Below are positions 1 through 8,365 of a stretch of 64,000 nt of DNA, in pieces. Location: positions 117,088-181,087 of the forward strand of contig NZ_JACJTU010000016.1 of NCBI RefSeq assembly GCF_014698835.1. The letters are read 5' to 3'. This DNA is from Nostoc paludosum FACHB-159. Its GTDB lineage: Bacteria; Cyanobacteriota; Cyanobacteriia; Cyanobacteriales; Nostocaceae. Numbering within the stretch: position 1 is the first letter of the stretch; each line of letters opens with the position of its first letter. The position numbers were made by a program, and so were the translations under genes. The notes beneath the pieces were generated by a model, which was not told the origin of the DNA, did no database searches, and was given only the letters and a program-made list of their open reading frames with translations.

Positions 1-486
1 CAACCTGGTTTGGTGGAAAGATTTGAGTTATTCATAGTAGGGCGAGAAACTGGTAATAGCTTCTCAGAACTTACCGATCCCATTGACCAAAGAGAACGTT
101 TAGAAGCGCAATCTGCTAGAAAAGCCGCTGGTGATTTAGAAGCGCATGGTGTAGACGAAGACTTTTTGGCAGCTTTGGAATATGGTATGCCGCCTACTGG
201 TGGTTTAGGAATTGGGATTGATCGCTTAGTAATGTTACTAACTGATTCTCCCAGCATTCGCGATGTAATTGCCTTCCCCCTACTCAAGCCTGAAGGTAGC
301 CTTATTAAGCAATTTAGCCACGATGAAAAAACTCAAACACTAACTATTGAATTTGATAGCGGAAGTGTTTACGAGTATTTCAAAGTACCTTCTAGTATTA
401 AGGAAAGCTTAGATAATGCACCGTCCAAAGGTCAATATTTTAACAAGTTTATTAAGGGGAAATTCAAGTATGAACAATTGAGTTGA
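1..486 (+). CDS. lysS: Lysyl-tRNA synthetase, C-terminal part with KTSC domain (5' end outside window)
   Basis: Class II lysyl-tRNA synthetase, which charges tRNA-Lys in the cytoplasm. The frame is already open at base 1, so only the last 161 residues are present. The visible part has the end of the catalytic core, including the class II motif 3 sequence GLGIGIDR with its ATP-binding arginine (near residue 74 of the visible part). The core normally ends soon after the conserved IAFPL segment. Here about 60 further residues follow (from about base 290), matching the KTSC domain, named after its occurrence at the C-terminus of some lysyl-tRNA synthetases. It carries the typical aromatic pattern around YEYFKVP and FNKFIKGKF. 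The domain's role is unknown. A hairpin follows the stop. Identification is firm; the N-terminal anticodon-binding domain cannot be seen. Confidence 0.95.
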   Translation, partial: QPGLVERFELFIVGRETGNSFSELTDPIDQRERLEAQSARKAAGDLEAHGVDEDFLAALEYGMPPTGGLGIGIDRLVMLLTDSPSIRDVIAFPLLKPEGSLIKQFSHDEKTQTLTIEFDSGSVYEYFKVPSSIKESLDNAPSKGQYFNKFIKGKFKYEQLS

Positions 487-508
487 GGCACTAACTAGCA
501 TTCAACAG

Positions 509-546
509 TAGGGTGCGTTGTGGCTTTAGCCTAACGCACCATTTTT
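509..546 (+). terminator. Hairpin downstream of lysS (dispersed-repeat type)
   Basis: Arms GGTGCGTT (512-519) and AACGCACC (533-540) enclose a 13-base loop, and the 3' arm is followed by ATTTTT. It lies 25 bases after the lysS stop, so it can act as a Rho-independent terminator. The same core (GTAGGGTGCGTT with TTAGCCTAACGCACC) recurs in degenerate form near 7240 and 13562, so it is also a copy of a dispersed repeat. Confidence 0.6.
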
Positions 547-594
547 ATGACTATTTCTTTTTTTACCTAACTCGCACTTACTTTTACTATATAA

Positions 595-647
595 TATTCT
601 TTTTAAAGAATAACACAATTGACATTCTTTATAAAGAATATTATGCT
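595..647 (+). promoter_or_regulatory. Promoter with two palindromic operators for the toxin-antitoxin pair
   Basis: TTGACA (619-624) and TATGCT (642-647) are spaced by 17 bases, a good sigma-70 promoter. A perfect 16-bp palindrome made of ATTCTTTA and its complement (624-639) fills the spacer. A second copy, TATTCTTT-TT-AAAGAATA (595-612), lies upstream; the centres are 28 bp apart. A repressor bound to the inner site would block RNA polymerase. The expected ligand is the HTH antitoxin encoded by the second gene, alone or with the toxin. The start of transcription would be only some 6 bases before the GTG of the toxin gene, so the leader is very short. Confidence 0.7.
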
Positions 648-659
648 GTGAGGTAGGAA

Positions 660-1073
660 GTGACTTGGACTTGGGAACTTTATCAAGATGTCAATGGGGA
701 AATCCCCAAAGATTTGCTTGCTTTTTTCATCAGGATGATTCCTGAAGAGGAACAACCAGAAAATCCACCAAAACCATTACTAAGTGCTTCCGAAACCAGG
801 CGTCTGCAAGTTAATCTTGGCTACCTCTGTAACAAAGGACTCGCATCACTTACCAGTGGCATATTTGAGAAGCTGGAAGATGACTTGTATGAGTTACGGA
901 TGACTAAGAGCGAACATAATCCACGCTTTATCTTAACGGCTGCTACACCTGGGCGTTTCGTGGTGCTGCACGCCTTTATGAAAAAATATGACGACGCTAT
1001 CAAAGATAGAGACAAAGAACCTGCAAGAGTAAGATTACGTGAATTGCAGCAGAGGAATGATGAAAAAGCCTAA
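660..1073 (+). CDS. RelE/HigB-like toxin (phage Gp49-like family)
   Basis: 137 residues with the look of the phage-derived Gp49-like (DUF891) branch of the RelE/HigB superfamily, whose members cleave mRNA, usually on the ribosome. The family pattern is visible in LYELRM (about residues 77-82), followed by the strand FILTAAT, then FVVLHAFMKK and a basic C-terminal helix. The start is GTG at 660; no ATG gives the full N-terminus. The gene is followed by an HTH protein overlapping its last 17 bases, so the toxin comes first, as in higBA. Function is inferred from family and context. The N-terminal extension before the core (about 60 residues) is long for HigB but common in this branch. Confidence 0.75.
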   Translation: MTWTWELYQDVNGEIPKDLLAFFIRMIPEEEQPENPPKPLLSASETRRLQVNLGYLCNKGLASLTSGIFEKLEDDLYELRMTKSEHNPRFILTAATPGRFVVLHAFMKKYDDAIKDRDKEPARVRLRELQQRNDEKA

Positions 1074-1752
1074 TTTTCAAGCTTGGTTGCAGCAAAAGGT
1101 AAGCGATGACCCAGAGGTGATTTTGGCGGGTAAGTTAGAGTACCTGCGGCTATATCTTACCGATGCTATGCGGGAAATACGTAATAAATCAGGATTGACT
1201 CAGGCACAGCTAGCAGAAAAGCTGGGAGTAAAGCAGGCGGCGGTGTCCAAATTGGAGTCAGCTTTAAAAGAACATGAGTTAGAATCAGTGTTGCACTATT
1301 TACATGCTTTGGGCGCAGATTTACTGGTAGCCGTCAAACAAGGGGATGACTTATATCAAGCCAGCGATAACGAAGGTGTATTGCTAGTAGATGTACCAGA
1401 TGTAGTTTTCCAAAAGGCATTGGCGGCAAACATGAGCGTGCGGGAATATGTGCGTGTAGCCGTTAAGAAGTTTTCTGGTGGGGATGATGTGGTTAAATTC
1501 TTGGAAAGTAACGATCCGACAGCAGTGAAAGTTAGAGAGCGTTTGGGTACAAGGACAATCCAAGAAGTTGCGGCTCAATTGGAAAAATGTCTTAGTTTAT
1601 CTGAAGAAGAAGATAGAATTTTTGCTGTGAAAAATGTGTTGGCTGCTAATGTGACGGGTGGACAAATGAATCGGGGAACTAGCGATGAATTTGATGAAAT
1701 TGAGTTATTAGATTTAGCTGAAGAATTGCTGGAGAGATTGGCAGATATTTAA
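1057..1752 (+). CDS. XRE-type HTH antitoxin with long C-terminal extension
   Basis: Second gene of the toxin-antitoxin pair. From the ATG at 1057 the product has 231 residues; ATG 1060 or GTG 1039 are alternatives. A Cro/CI-type helix-turn-helix lies at about residues 37-93 (SGLTQAQLAEKLGVKQAAVS is its recognition core). HigA-type antitoxins are usually about 100 residues, so the roughly 130 extra residues are unusual. They include a region like a small ribbon or helix module (VPDVVFQKALAANMSVREYV) and a very acidic tail rich in Asp, Glu and Leu. It probably represses its own promoter through the AT-rich palindromes at 595-639 and neutralises the toxin by direct contact. A fragment of a second copy of the acidic tail lies at 4251-4316. 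Confidence 0.75.
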   Translation: MMKKPNFQAWLQQKVSDDPEVILAGKLEYLRLYLTDAMREIRNKSGLTQAQLAEKLGVKQAAVSKLESALKEHELESVLHYLHALGADLLVAVKQGDDLYQASDNEGVLLVDVPDVVFQKALAANMSVREYVRVAVKKFSGGDDVVKFLESNDPTAVKVRERLGTRTIQEVAAQLEKCLSLSEEEDRIFAVKNVLAANVTGGQMNRGTSDEFDEIELLDLAEELLERLADI

Positions 1753-1859
1753 ACTGGTACAGACTATAGTCTAGCTTGGTGCTATATCTCCAATCTTAAG
1801 ACGGGGAATTTTACACCCATTGCTTAGACTGATAAAATAATCTTAAAAATTCCAGCGAG

Positions 1860-2546
1860 TAACTCCAGTTTTGAGGTTTATCATTATTTGCAAGCCCAAG
1901 AAATTAAACAACTATTAAGATTACTCATACAGAAAGCATCTGTTATAGATCCTGGTTTAGCGTACTAAGGTAATTTATCCTTTCTTGCAAGATAATTTAG
2001 ATAAACTCAGTTTAAATTTTGCTGAATTGTTGCGTCATTGGACTAAAAATTACTTATTACTTTGCTGAAGAAAGCTCATACAAGGCGGATCAAGCACTAG
2101 CAGGTGTTATTGGTAATTTTGGTGTATTAATTGCACAATTTCCACATGGAAACATAGCTAACAATTTAGATATTGCAATTGCCTGTTACGAGGTTATTGA
2201 AATTATTTTTAATTTTGATAATTGTCATAAGTTTTGGGGTATATCTAAAATGAATTTGGGAACTGCCTATGGAAACCGTATTTATGGCGATCAAATAGAG
2301 AATTTGGAAAAAGCATTATTAGCTTATCAGGATGCTTTAAAAGTTTATTCTTATGAAGAATTTGCTATAGAGTGGGCAAAAAATCAAAATAATAGAATTT
2401 CTTTTTATATCAAAAAAAATAGAATAACAAAAATGAAATTTGACTATTGTGAAATATTAGAAAATATAGTAAAAGTTTGTAATTTAGTATCAGATATATT
2501 CAAAAAAAATCTGCTAAAGTGCCAATTTTTATCACCAAAGCCATAA
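1860..2546 (+). pseudogene. Decayed TPR-repeat protein gene (frameshifts)
   Basis: Three blocks in different frames join into one recognisable protein. Bases 1873-1966 encode LQAQEIKQLLRLLIQ, 1967-2050 encode VIYPFLQDNLDKLSLNFAEL, and the open stretch from about 2050 to 2546 encodes AIACYEVIEIIF, NLGTAYGNRIYGD and ALLAYQDALKVYS, which are TPR helices. This order is that of the N-terminal part of the large TPR (often TPR-CHAT) proteins common in Nostocales. There is a stop at 1966-1968, a frame change near 2050 and a loss of similarity after about 2400. No promoter or start is evident. I read it as a dead gene, truncated at its 3' end. Confidence 0.6.
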
Positions 2547-2764
2547 TCAAATATTCATATAGGAAAATCTTACAGTTATAAATAAGAATAACTGTAAGAC
2601 ATTTTATATCTTGATTTGATGTTGCATTGTGGGTGTAAGTAAGGTATGAGTAAAATTCTCAACACCTCAAACCCTAATACACCAACCAAAAATTTATTGC
2701 CTAATTTTATTTCACTGTTGGACTACTAAAAGTTATTTTCTGTAGTTCACCAGAGGCATGGAAT

Positions 2765-4168
2765 TTAGCTGCGACGACGTGTCCAAGGGCCCCAAATCGC
2801 ACAGGTAATTCCTGGACTTTGGATATTGACAAATAATGTTTTACCATCCGGGGAGAAGCAAGCACCAGCAAATTCACTGCCATTAAAGGGAGCAGGTATA
2901 GCGTTTGCTGCGAAGCGATACACTTCACCTCGTTGGTTAACGCCCTGAACGTATTCTATACCGCTACCATCTTCACACACAAAGAGGTCTCCAAACGGAG
3001 CTACAGTAACGTTATCAGGGGCATTAAGTTCCTCAATACCAGTAGACTCCACAACTAGCGTGATAGTATCGTTGCTAGGGTTATAAGCAAAAATTTGTCC
3101 TTGTCCTACATTGCCACCATTGGTACAGGTAAAGTAGACCAACCCATTGCCATACCAACAACCTTCACCGCGTGAGAAGATCGCCGCACCATTATTTTGT
3201 GCCTGAGTCTTCACGGGAGTTTCATTCGGACCAGGATCGACATTCCCTATTTTTACCCAACTGACTGGTAGTGGTTGGTTTTTATATTGAGCGAAATTCG
3301 TCCGAGTATTCACTCTAAACTTTCCGTCAATGACCAGCGCCTCAAGGGTTCCACCACTTCGGAGGTTGCCATATTCATTTGGAATGAAGCGATAGAAGGA
3401 GCTAGTTCCATCATCTTCAGTTTGGTATACCCATCCAGTTGCCGGATCGACTGCGATCGCTTCGTGGTTAAAGCGACCCATTGCTACCAGGGGAACTGGG
3501 TCGGCAACCTTAATCTCAGATGTTACAGGAACCTCAAAATTATAGCCATGCCTTTTGGCAGCAATAGTCAGAGTCTCTTCACAGCTAACCCAAGAACCCC
3601 AAGGAGTCGGCCCACCAGCGCAGTTACGAATAGTCCCCGCCAGAGACACAAAATGTTTTTCTACTCGACGATCGGGGCCAACAACAATAGTTGTTGTACC
3701 TCCCCCAATTTGGTCATACACAAATTCCGGACGTGCAACAGCACCATTAGGAGTCGGATTTAACTCGTGATTTCGTACCAGAATTGTCCTGTTGTTAGGG
3801 CCGGGAAAAGCAGCCATGCCATCATGAGCGCCTGGTACTTTGTTCCCATCATCCATGAATTGGCCTGTATATGAAATTACGGTGTAGTTAAAACCGGGAG
3901 GAAGTTCCAACACGGGGTTTGTGCTCAACTCAACACCATTAAAAGCAACACCAACAAGTTCACCTGCATTTTCAGCCAGTTTCGCTTCTAAGGGGCCATA
4001 ACCAATTCCTCGTGCAACTTGACCACGAGCAGCCCTAGCATATAAAGCTTCCAAGGGCGAAAGCATTGAAACACCAGCCGCGCTAGCACCAGCTATGGAG
4101 AGAAATCTACGTCTTGAAAATGCCATTCTTCTGCTTAGTCTTTTTTCTTGATAATCCAGCGGATTCAC
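2765..4168 (-). CDS. PhoX-like (DUF839) Tat-exported protein, probable phosphatase
   Basis: 467 residues. The N-terminus has a twin-arginine signal, FSRRRFLSIAGASAAG, followed by an alanine-rich c-region, so the folded protein should be exported by Tat. The rest matches the PhoX/DUF839 beta-propeller family: the early segment LPPGFNYTVIS, then the metal-site-like motifs LVRNHELNP, PWGSWVSCEET, NHEAIAVDP, YQTEDDG, APDNVTV, FVCEDG and the terminal FACFSPDG-like ACFSPDGKTLFVNIQ. PhoX enzymes are Ca/Fe-dependent alkaline phosphatases that release phosphate from esters under phosphate starvation; some family members have no proven activity. The start could also be the ATG at 4126, nearer the RR motif. 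No Pho box was identified. Confidence 0.8.
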   Translation of the reverse strand: MNPLDYQEKRLSRRMAFSRRRFLSIAGASAAGVSMLSPLEALYARAARGQVARGIGYGPLEAKLAENAGELVGVAFNGVELSTNPVLELPPGFNYTVISYTGQFMDDGNKVPGAHDGMAAFPGPNNRTILVRNHELNPTPNGAVARPEFVYDQIGGGTTTIVVGPDRRVEKHFVSLAGTIRNCAGGPTPWGSWVSCEETLTIAAKRHGYNFEVPVTSEIKVADPVPLVAMGRFNHEAIAVDPATGWVYQTEDDGTSSFYRFIPNEYGNLRSGGTLEALVIDGKFRVNTRTNFAQYKNQPLPVSWVKIGNVDPGPNETPVKTQAQNNGAAIFSRGEGCWYGNGLVYFTCTNGGNVGQGQIFAYNPSNDTITLVVESTGIEELNAPDNVTVAPFGDLFVCEDGSGIEYVQGVNQRGEVYRFAANAIPAPFNGSEFAGACFSPDGKTLFVNIQSPGITCAIWGPWTRRRS

Positions 4169-4250
4169 TGAAAAGTTATTTGATTCACATTAAGCTTAGA
4201 TAATGGCTGGTTTAACTGCGGGTTATTCAAGAACTATTCAACTGGCAATA

Positions 4251-4316
4251 AGTGATGAATTTAATGAAATTTAGCTGGCGGATTTAGCTGAAGAATTATT
4301 GGATAAGTTTGCATAA
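4251..4316 (+). pseudogene. Fragment of a second antitoxin tail
   Basis: Reading frame 4251-4316 gives SDEFNEI, a TAG stop, then LADLAEELLDKFA and a final TAA. It is closely alike, in codons as well as residues, to the last residues of the antitoxin ending at 1752 (SDEFDEIELLDLAEELLERL). This is a relic of a second copy, with an in-frame stop and no detectable HTH part upstream. Confidence 0.6.
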
Positions 4317-4580
4317 TTTTTTGATTAAGCATTACTAAGTGTTATTGAAATTAATATGCAACAAGAATTTGGGGATACAGAATATGAATATGAACATCTG
4401 ATAACAGCGTATTTAAGTAATATTAAATAGATTTAAAAAAGCCTTTGAAGATTTTGAGCGATCGCGTAGTTTATTTACACTGCTTGTAGTAACGCTGTAC
4501 CAAAATCGAAAATCCAAAAACAAATATTGGGTGAAGCGAATTGCCCCACCCAATCTGAAATCATCTAAAATTTTGAAGAA
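4317..4580 (+). other. Gene gap with a 24-codon ORF
   Basis: Between the antitoxin fragment and the next gene. An ATG at 4356 opens a 24-residue acidic frame ending at 4430 (it contains EFGDTEYEYEHLI). It may be another gene remnant or chance; no ribosome site is clear. The rest is AT-rich spacer with a partial HIP1 site. Confidence 0.25.
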
Positions 4581-5177
4581 CTAATTCGCTACTTCAGCTA
4601 GTTCAATAATCCGGCCTTCATAGTCCTTGACCAAAAAATTCAGGGGCTTGCTGTTACGAATCTTGAATTTTAAACCGCGCACTTCCACTCGCATTAAAAT
4701 CATTTCCAGACATTCGTGGTCAAAGCAGACGTGACGTTGCTGATTTTTGCTACCTAAACTTGCACCAGTAATGACGTGTAGCTGGGTATTTTTCTTCAAT
4801 TGATACCACAGTCCTTCACTGCCATTATTCATCGTTTTGCTAGACAAACTCGGTGAGGTAGACATATAAAGCGGATCGATTCCAGTTGCACCTATGGTTT
4901 GTTCGTAGTTGTAGTAGTAGTGCAAAGGCACTTCCGCTGCTGGCAAATCTAGCAGCCCTTCATACAGCTGTCGGGCAATCTCCAAATCTGACACCATCAC
5001 AGTGTGTACTTTTGGCGCACTGGTGAGGAACATCCACATGGCACCAGCATAAGCCGCCAACAGCATCACCATGATCCCTTGGGTGGAGAAGAGGCTATCC
5101 AAAGGCAGGGAGGGCAAAAAGGAGGCTAAAGTAAGGGGACTGAAAAGGAACGATATCACGCTAACTGCTATAACCAT
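4581..5177 (-). CDS. Membrane-anchored glyoxalase/VOC-like protein, conserved in cyanobacteria
   Basis: 198 residues from the ATG at 5177. Two hydrophobic segments occupy about residues 1-20 and 30-50, so the N-terminus is membrane bound. A domain with features of the glyoxalase/vicinal oxygen chelate fold follows: it opens with KVHTVMVSDLEIARQLYEGL, the standard first strand and helix of such domains, has HVCFDHECLEMILMRVEV in the middle and ends with FLVKDYEGRIIELAEV, where the family often has a metal-binding Glu. No substrate can be named. It stands alone, divergent from the next gene. Confidence 0.6.
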   Translation of the reverse strand: MVIAVSVISFLFSPLTLASFLPSLPLDSLFSTQGIMVMLLAAYAGAMWMFLTSAPKVHTVMVSDLEIARQLYEGLLDLPAAEVPLHYYYNYEQTIGATGIDPLYMSTSPSLSSKTMNNGSEGLWYQLKKNTQLHVITGASLGSKNQQRHVCFDHECLEMILMRVEVRGLKFKIRNSKPLNFLVKDYEGRIIELAEVAN

Positions 5178-5375
5178 GAACAAATAAGGATTCTATAAGG
5201 GAGAGGCTTTTATGATTGTCGATTAAGACTAAAATCAAGTCCTTGTTTTTAGTTTATCAATATTTAACTAGTCTGAGTCTGGGGCTACAACTTGAGCAAC
5301 ACCAAGATATTATGCGATTAACTACAAGAGTGCAATTGCCAAAATTATTTTTAACAACTATCAATCTAAAGGCTG

Positions 5376-6005
5376 ATGCAAATTCCTTCTTTTCCTGAAG
5401 CTAATCACCCCCTGGTTAAGTCACTGTTTCATCATAGTGACGATGAATTACTGACTCTGTTTCAGCAGTATCCTGATGCTGGCAAGTATTTTACAGTGAT
5501 TTTTTGCCGCTATAGCCCCATAGTGTATACCTTAATTCGGCATTCGGCGCGATCGCCTGTGCAAGCAGATTATCTGTTTGCCCTCACTTGGCGACATATC
5601 TACTACGAACTCGGCGGATTAAATTTAACTCGTGGTGAATCGAACCAAGAAACCTTAACCATGCAAAATTGGTTAATTAACATGACTGCTTTTTGTATTA
5701 ACGAGATTAAAGTACCACCCACAGAAGCAATCCATTATTCTTTAGAGGCAACTTCGCCGCCGCTATGGTGCTATGTAGAACAAGCATTAGATCAATTACC
5801 TCCAATTCTGCGCTTAATTGTGTTGATGTCTCAAACTTTTCATTGGAGTGACACTAGAATTGCTGCTTATTTGCAAGCTGAAGGAGAAGCGATCGCCCCT
5901 AACGAAGTAGCCAATTTTCTCCAAGAAGGCTATCGTATGCTAGAGGACAAATTACCCACAGATATTCGTGCTATTTATCTTGGTGAAGATTTTGCTCAAG
6001 CGTAG
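5376..6005 (+). CDS. Sigma-70-like factor, cyanobacterial short type
   Basis: 209 residues. The N-terminal half (DDELLTLFQQYPDAGKYFTVIFCRYSPIVY) resembles the region 2 helices of ECF-type sigma factors. The C-terminal part has LDQLPPILRLIVLMSQTFHWSDTRIAAYL, which looks like region 4 with its HTH. Proteins of this size annotated as sigma-70 family factors occur widely in filamentous cyanobacteria. The region 4 HTH is degenerate, so promoter recognition is uncertain. The TPR gene 96 bases downstream on the same strand may be co-transcribed. No anti-sigma factor gene is adjacent. Confidence 0.6.
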   Translation: MQIPSFPEANHPLVKSLFHHSDDELLTLFQQYPDAGKYFTVIFCRYSPIVYTLIRHSARSPVQADYLFALTWRHIYYELGGLNLTRGESNQETLTMQNWLINMTAFCINEIKVPPTEAIHYSLEATSPPLWCYVEQALDQLPPILRLIVLMSQTFHWSDTRIAAYLQAEGEAIAPNEVANFLQEGYRMLEDKLPTDIRAIYLGEDFAQA

Positions 6006-6101
6006 CTTACGTATAAATGCGAGTATTAGTTGTCTTCAAATTAAAATTAAAACTTCACTTTAGACCTTCTACTTAAGCCTGCAATTTGATGGGTAAGTTT
6101 T

Positions 6102-7181
6102 ATGAGACAACAGCTTGTATTTCCAAGGCACAAGGTAGACTTAGTTGATGTAACTGGGATTTTTCAGCGTCAAGTATTTTTGCACGGCTTTTTATTGTTT
6201 ACTTTTTTGCTGACTCCCATAGCGGCGGGTGCGGTTGATATTACCGAACAACTCCACCGTCCTTTAAATAGTTCCGTTGGGCGACAATCGAGAGATGAAG
6301 CAGACAGTTTACTGCGTATCGGCGAACAACAATATGCCTCTGGGTATGCTAACAAAACAATTGCCTCTTGCCTGCGGGCACTAGAACTATACCACTCAAT
6401 TGGCGACCTGAAAGCCCAGGGTTTGGCTTATAATTTGCTTGCTAAGGCTTATATCCAGCTAGGTAGTCCAAAAGAAGCGGAAGATGCTTTACGGCGAGGA
6501 TTAGCCATCGCTCGTGATACTAAAGATTTTCAATCTCAGATTTTTGTTCTGAATAATATTGCGACATTTCTATTACAAGAAGGAGAATTTGTCGCTGCTG
6601 GCAAAACTGCCCAAGAGGCACTTACAATTGCTCAGAATGTCAAAAATATTGAAGGTCAAGGACTATCTTTGAGTAATTTAGGATTAGCCACAGCGAGGTT
6701 GGGAGATTATAATAAAGCAATTAAATTATATGAGAATGCTTTAATTTTTCGGCGTCAAACTGGTGATGCCATTGGTGAGGCGAACACCTTAAATAATTTA
6801 GGTGAGGCTTATTTAGCATCGGGAAATTATCAAGATACCATTGGTACTTATGGTGCAGCGATGCAGATTGCTAAAATTAATCGCGATCGCACTAATGAAT
6901 TACGAGCAATTGATGGTTTAGTTACAGCTCACAGTGCTGCCGGTCGCCACCAACGCGCTTTTGATTTATTACAAGAGCGTTTAATACTTGCCAAAGAATT
7001 ACAAAATGTGCGAGAAGAATTAAAATCTTTTGAATCCTATGCTCAATTATACGAGCAGTTAGGTAATTACCCAACTGCTCGTAATTTTTACGAAAGAGCG
7101 ATTATACTGGCGCGAAAATTAGAAGACAGCAAACAAGAAGTGCTATTGCTGGATAAACTGACTAAAATGCTCAGGCGGTGA
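6102..7181 (+). CDS. Exported TPR-repeat protein
   Basis: 359 residues. A hydrophobic stretch at about residues 28-46 (VFLHGFLLFTFLLTPIAAGA) looks like a Sec signal or membrane anchor after an unusually long n-region, so translation may start later. From about residue 65 to the end there are roughly seven tetratricopeptide repeats, with typical signatures such as GLAYNLLAKAYIQLG, SLSNLGLATARLGDY and TLNNLGEAYLASGNY. TPRs are protein-binding scaffolds and no catalytic domain is present. A role in an envelope or periplasmic complex is possible but not shown. Confidence 0.75.
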   Translation: MRQQLVFPRHKVDLVDVTGIFQRQVFLHGFLLFTFLLTPIAAGAVDITEQLHRPLNSSVGRQSRDEADSLLRIGEQQYASGYANKTIASCLRALELYHSIGDLKAQGLAYNLLAKAYIQLGSPKEAEDALRRGLAIARDTKDFQSQIFVLNNIATFLLQEGEFVAAGKTAQEALTIAQNVKNIEGQGLSLSNLGLATARLGDYNKAIKLYENALIFRRQTGDAIGEANTLNNLGEAYLASGNYQDTIGTYGAAMQIAKINRDRTNELRAIDGLVTAHSAAGRHQRAFDLLQERLILAKELQNVREELKSFESYAQLYEQLGNYPTARNFYERAIILARKLEDSKQEVLLLDKLTKMLRR

Positions 7182-7186
7182 ATAAA

Positions 7187-7315
7187 GTTAGGAGTTAGGA
7201 GTTAAGAGTTTGGAGTTTGGTTTAGGAGTAGCTCTTAAGTAGCGTGCGTTATGGCTTTAGCCTAACACGTTGCCATATAACTAACTCCTCACTCCTAACT
7301 CCTAACTCCTAACTA
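7187..7315. repeat. Inverted heptamer repeats (GTTAGGA / TCCTAAC)
   Basis: AGTTAGGAGTTA-type heptamers at about 7187-7230 face CTAACTCCTAACTCC-type heptamers at about 7278-7315. Between them is a degenerate copy of the dispersed GTGCGTT...TAGCCTAACAC hairpin. The whole could fold as a long stem between the convergent genes on either side and serve as a terminator. Confidence 0.55.
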
Positions 7316-7330
7316 ATCCTCAATTCTCTT

Positions 7331-8110
7331 TTAATTAAAGAACACTGAACCGTTTTGCTCAATTCTCAAGGCACTTCTACCTTGACTTGCATCGGCAGTT
7401 TCGTTAAATGTAACTTCTAAGGTTCCTGCTTCTGATGAGGTTTGTGGAGTTACCGTCAGTTGTCCGCCATCTTCTCGTTGGAATGTCACGCTTACGGGTA
7501 CGGTTAAGCGTTGGAGTGTGACACTGGATTTACCTCGTAGCAATCGCGGTGCCGTATCGCCGATGACTTGGTAAGTTACATTAGCCGCAGTGTCATTCAC
7601 CAACTTGATATCAACTCTACTATTTGTGAGTGCGATCGTAATGTTCGGGGTTTGTGCTGGTTGTACAGGTACCGTAGCACCTGGTTGTGGTGATGTAGGA
7701 GGTACTTGGCCCTGGCTTGGTGGAATAGCACCTGGTTGTGGTGAGGTAGGAGGTACTTGCCCTTGAGTTGGTGGAACCGGACTTGGTGGAATAGCACCTG
7801 GTTGTGATGGTACTGGAGATTCTTCACCACCGACACCTAATCTTGCTTGTTCTGGTGATGGAGTTGCAGGGACGGGAAGAAGCCCTTGGGCTGCTAGTCT
7901 TTGGGTTAGCGCGTTGGGAGGACATCCTTGGGGAACCACAACGCGAGAGTTATGTGGTTCTTCGTAGAAAATACTAGGACAAGGGTTAACGCGGGGGGTA
8001 GATTGTTGTGCTACTGCTTGAGGAATCGCTGGCAGTGTAATTAGTAGTCCTCCGCAAATAGCACCTAAAAATTCAGCAGATTTGCGAAAAACTGGATAAT
8101 TATTAATCAT
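7331..8110 (-). CDS. Exported proline-rich protein of unknown function
   Basis: 259 residues. A Sec signal is clear (GAICGGLLITLPAIPQAVAQ, cut near residue 35). The mature protein has a short Cys-containing part (NPCPSIFYEEPH, and PQGCPP), then a repeated Pro/Gln/Gly linker at about residues 90-155 (PQPGAIPPSQGQVPPTS twice) and a C-terminal beta-rich domain of about 100 residues (ITIALTNSRVDIKLVNDT to the end). The linker repeats are near identical at the DNA level, so its length probably varies between strains. Function unknown; likely a periplasmic or surface protein. It is divergently placed from nothing and follows the sensor kinase on the same strand after a 557-base gap. Confidence 0.65.
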   Translation of the reverse strand: MINNYPVFRKSAEFLGAICGGLLITLPAIPQAVAQQSTPRVNPCPSIFYEEPHNSRVVVPQGCPPNALTQRLAAQGLLPVPATPSPEQARLGVGGEESPVPSQPGAIPPSPVPPTQGQVPPTSPQPGAIPPSQGQVPPTSPQPGATVPVQPAQTPNITIALTNSRVDIKLVNDTAANVTYQVIGDTAPRLLRGKSSVTLQRLTVPVSVTFQREDGGQLTVTPQTSSEAGTLEVTFNETADASQGRSALRIEQNGSVFFN

Positions 8111-8365
8111 TATTAACTCCTAGAAAGACTTAGGTTGGCTGATTTGGAAAACTTTTAAATGTTAAGAATTTAGGTATCAGAATTCAAAATTTGTCAGGAT
8201 TTTAGAAAGATAAATATATTAATTCGGTATGTAATCTTAGTTCTTTAACACCTCTGACTTTTGAATTTTGAGTTCTAAATTCTTGAATTACATTTTTAAA
8301 TTAATAAATATTTACGTGTTTTACATCTAACTCTAGACTTGAAAATCATATATTTTTGGACATAA

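Noticed and set aside
3275..3763. 162-codon plus-strand frame inside the PhoX-like gene
   Set aside because: It is antisense to a well-supported gene with recognised domains and has no protein-like pattern of its own.
5216..5398. 60-codon plus-strand frame before the sigma factor gene
   Set aside because: It overlaps the start of the sigma-like gene, has no family pattern and no ribosome site.
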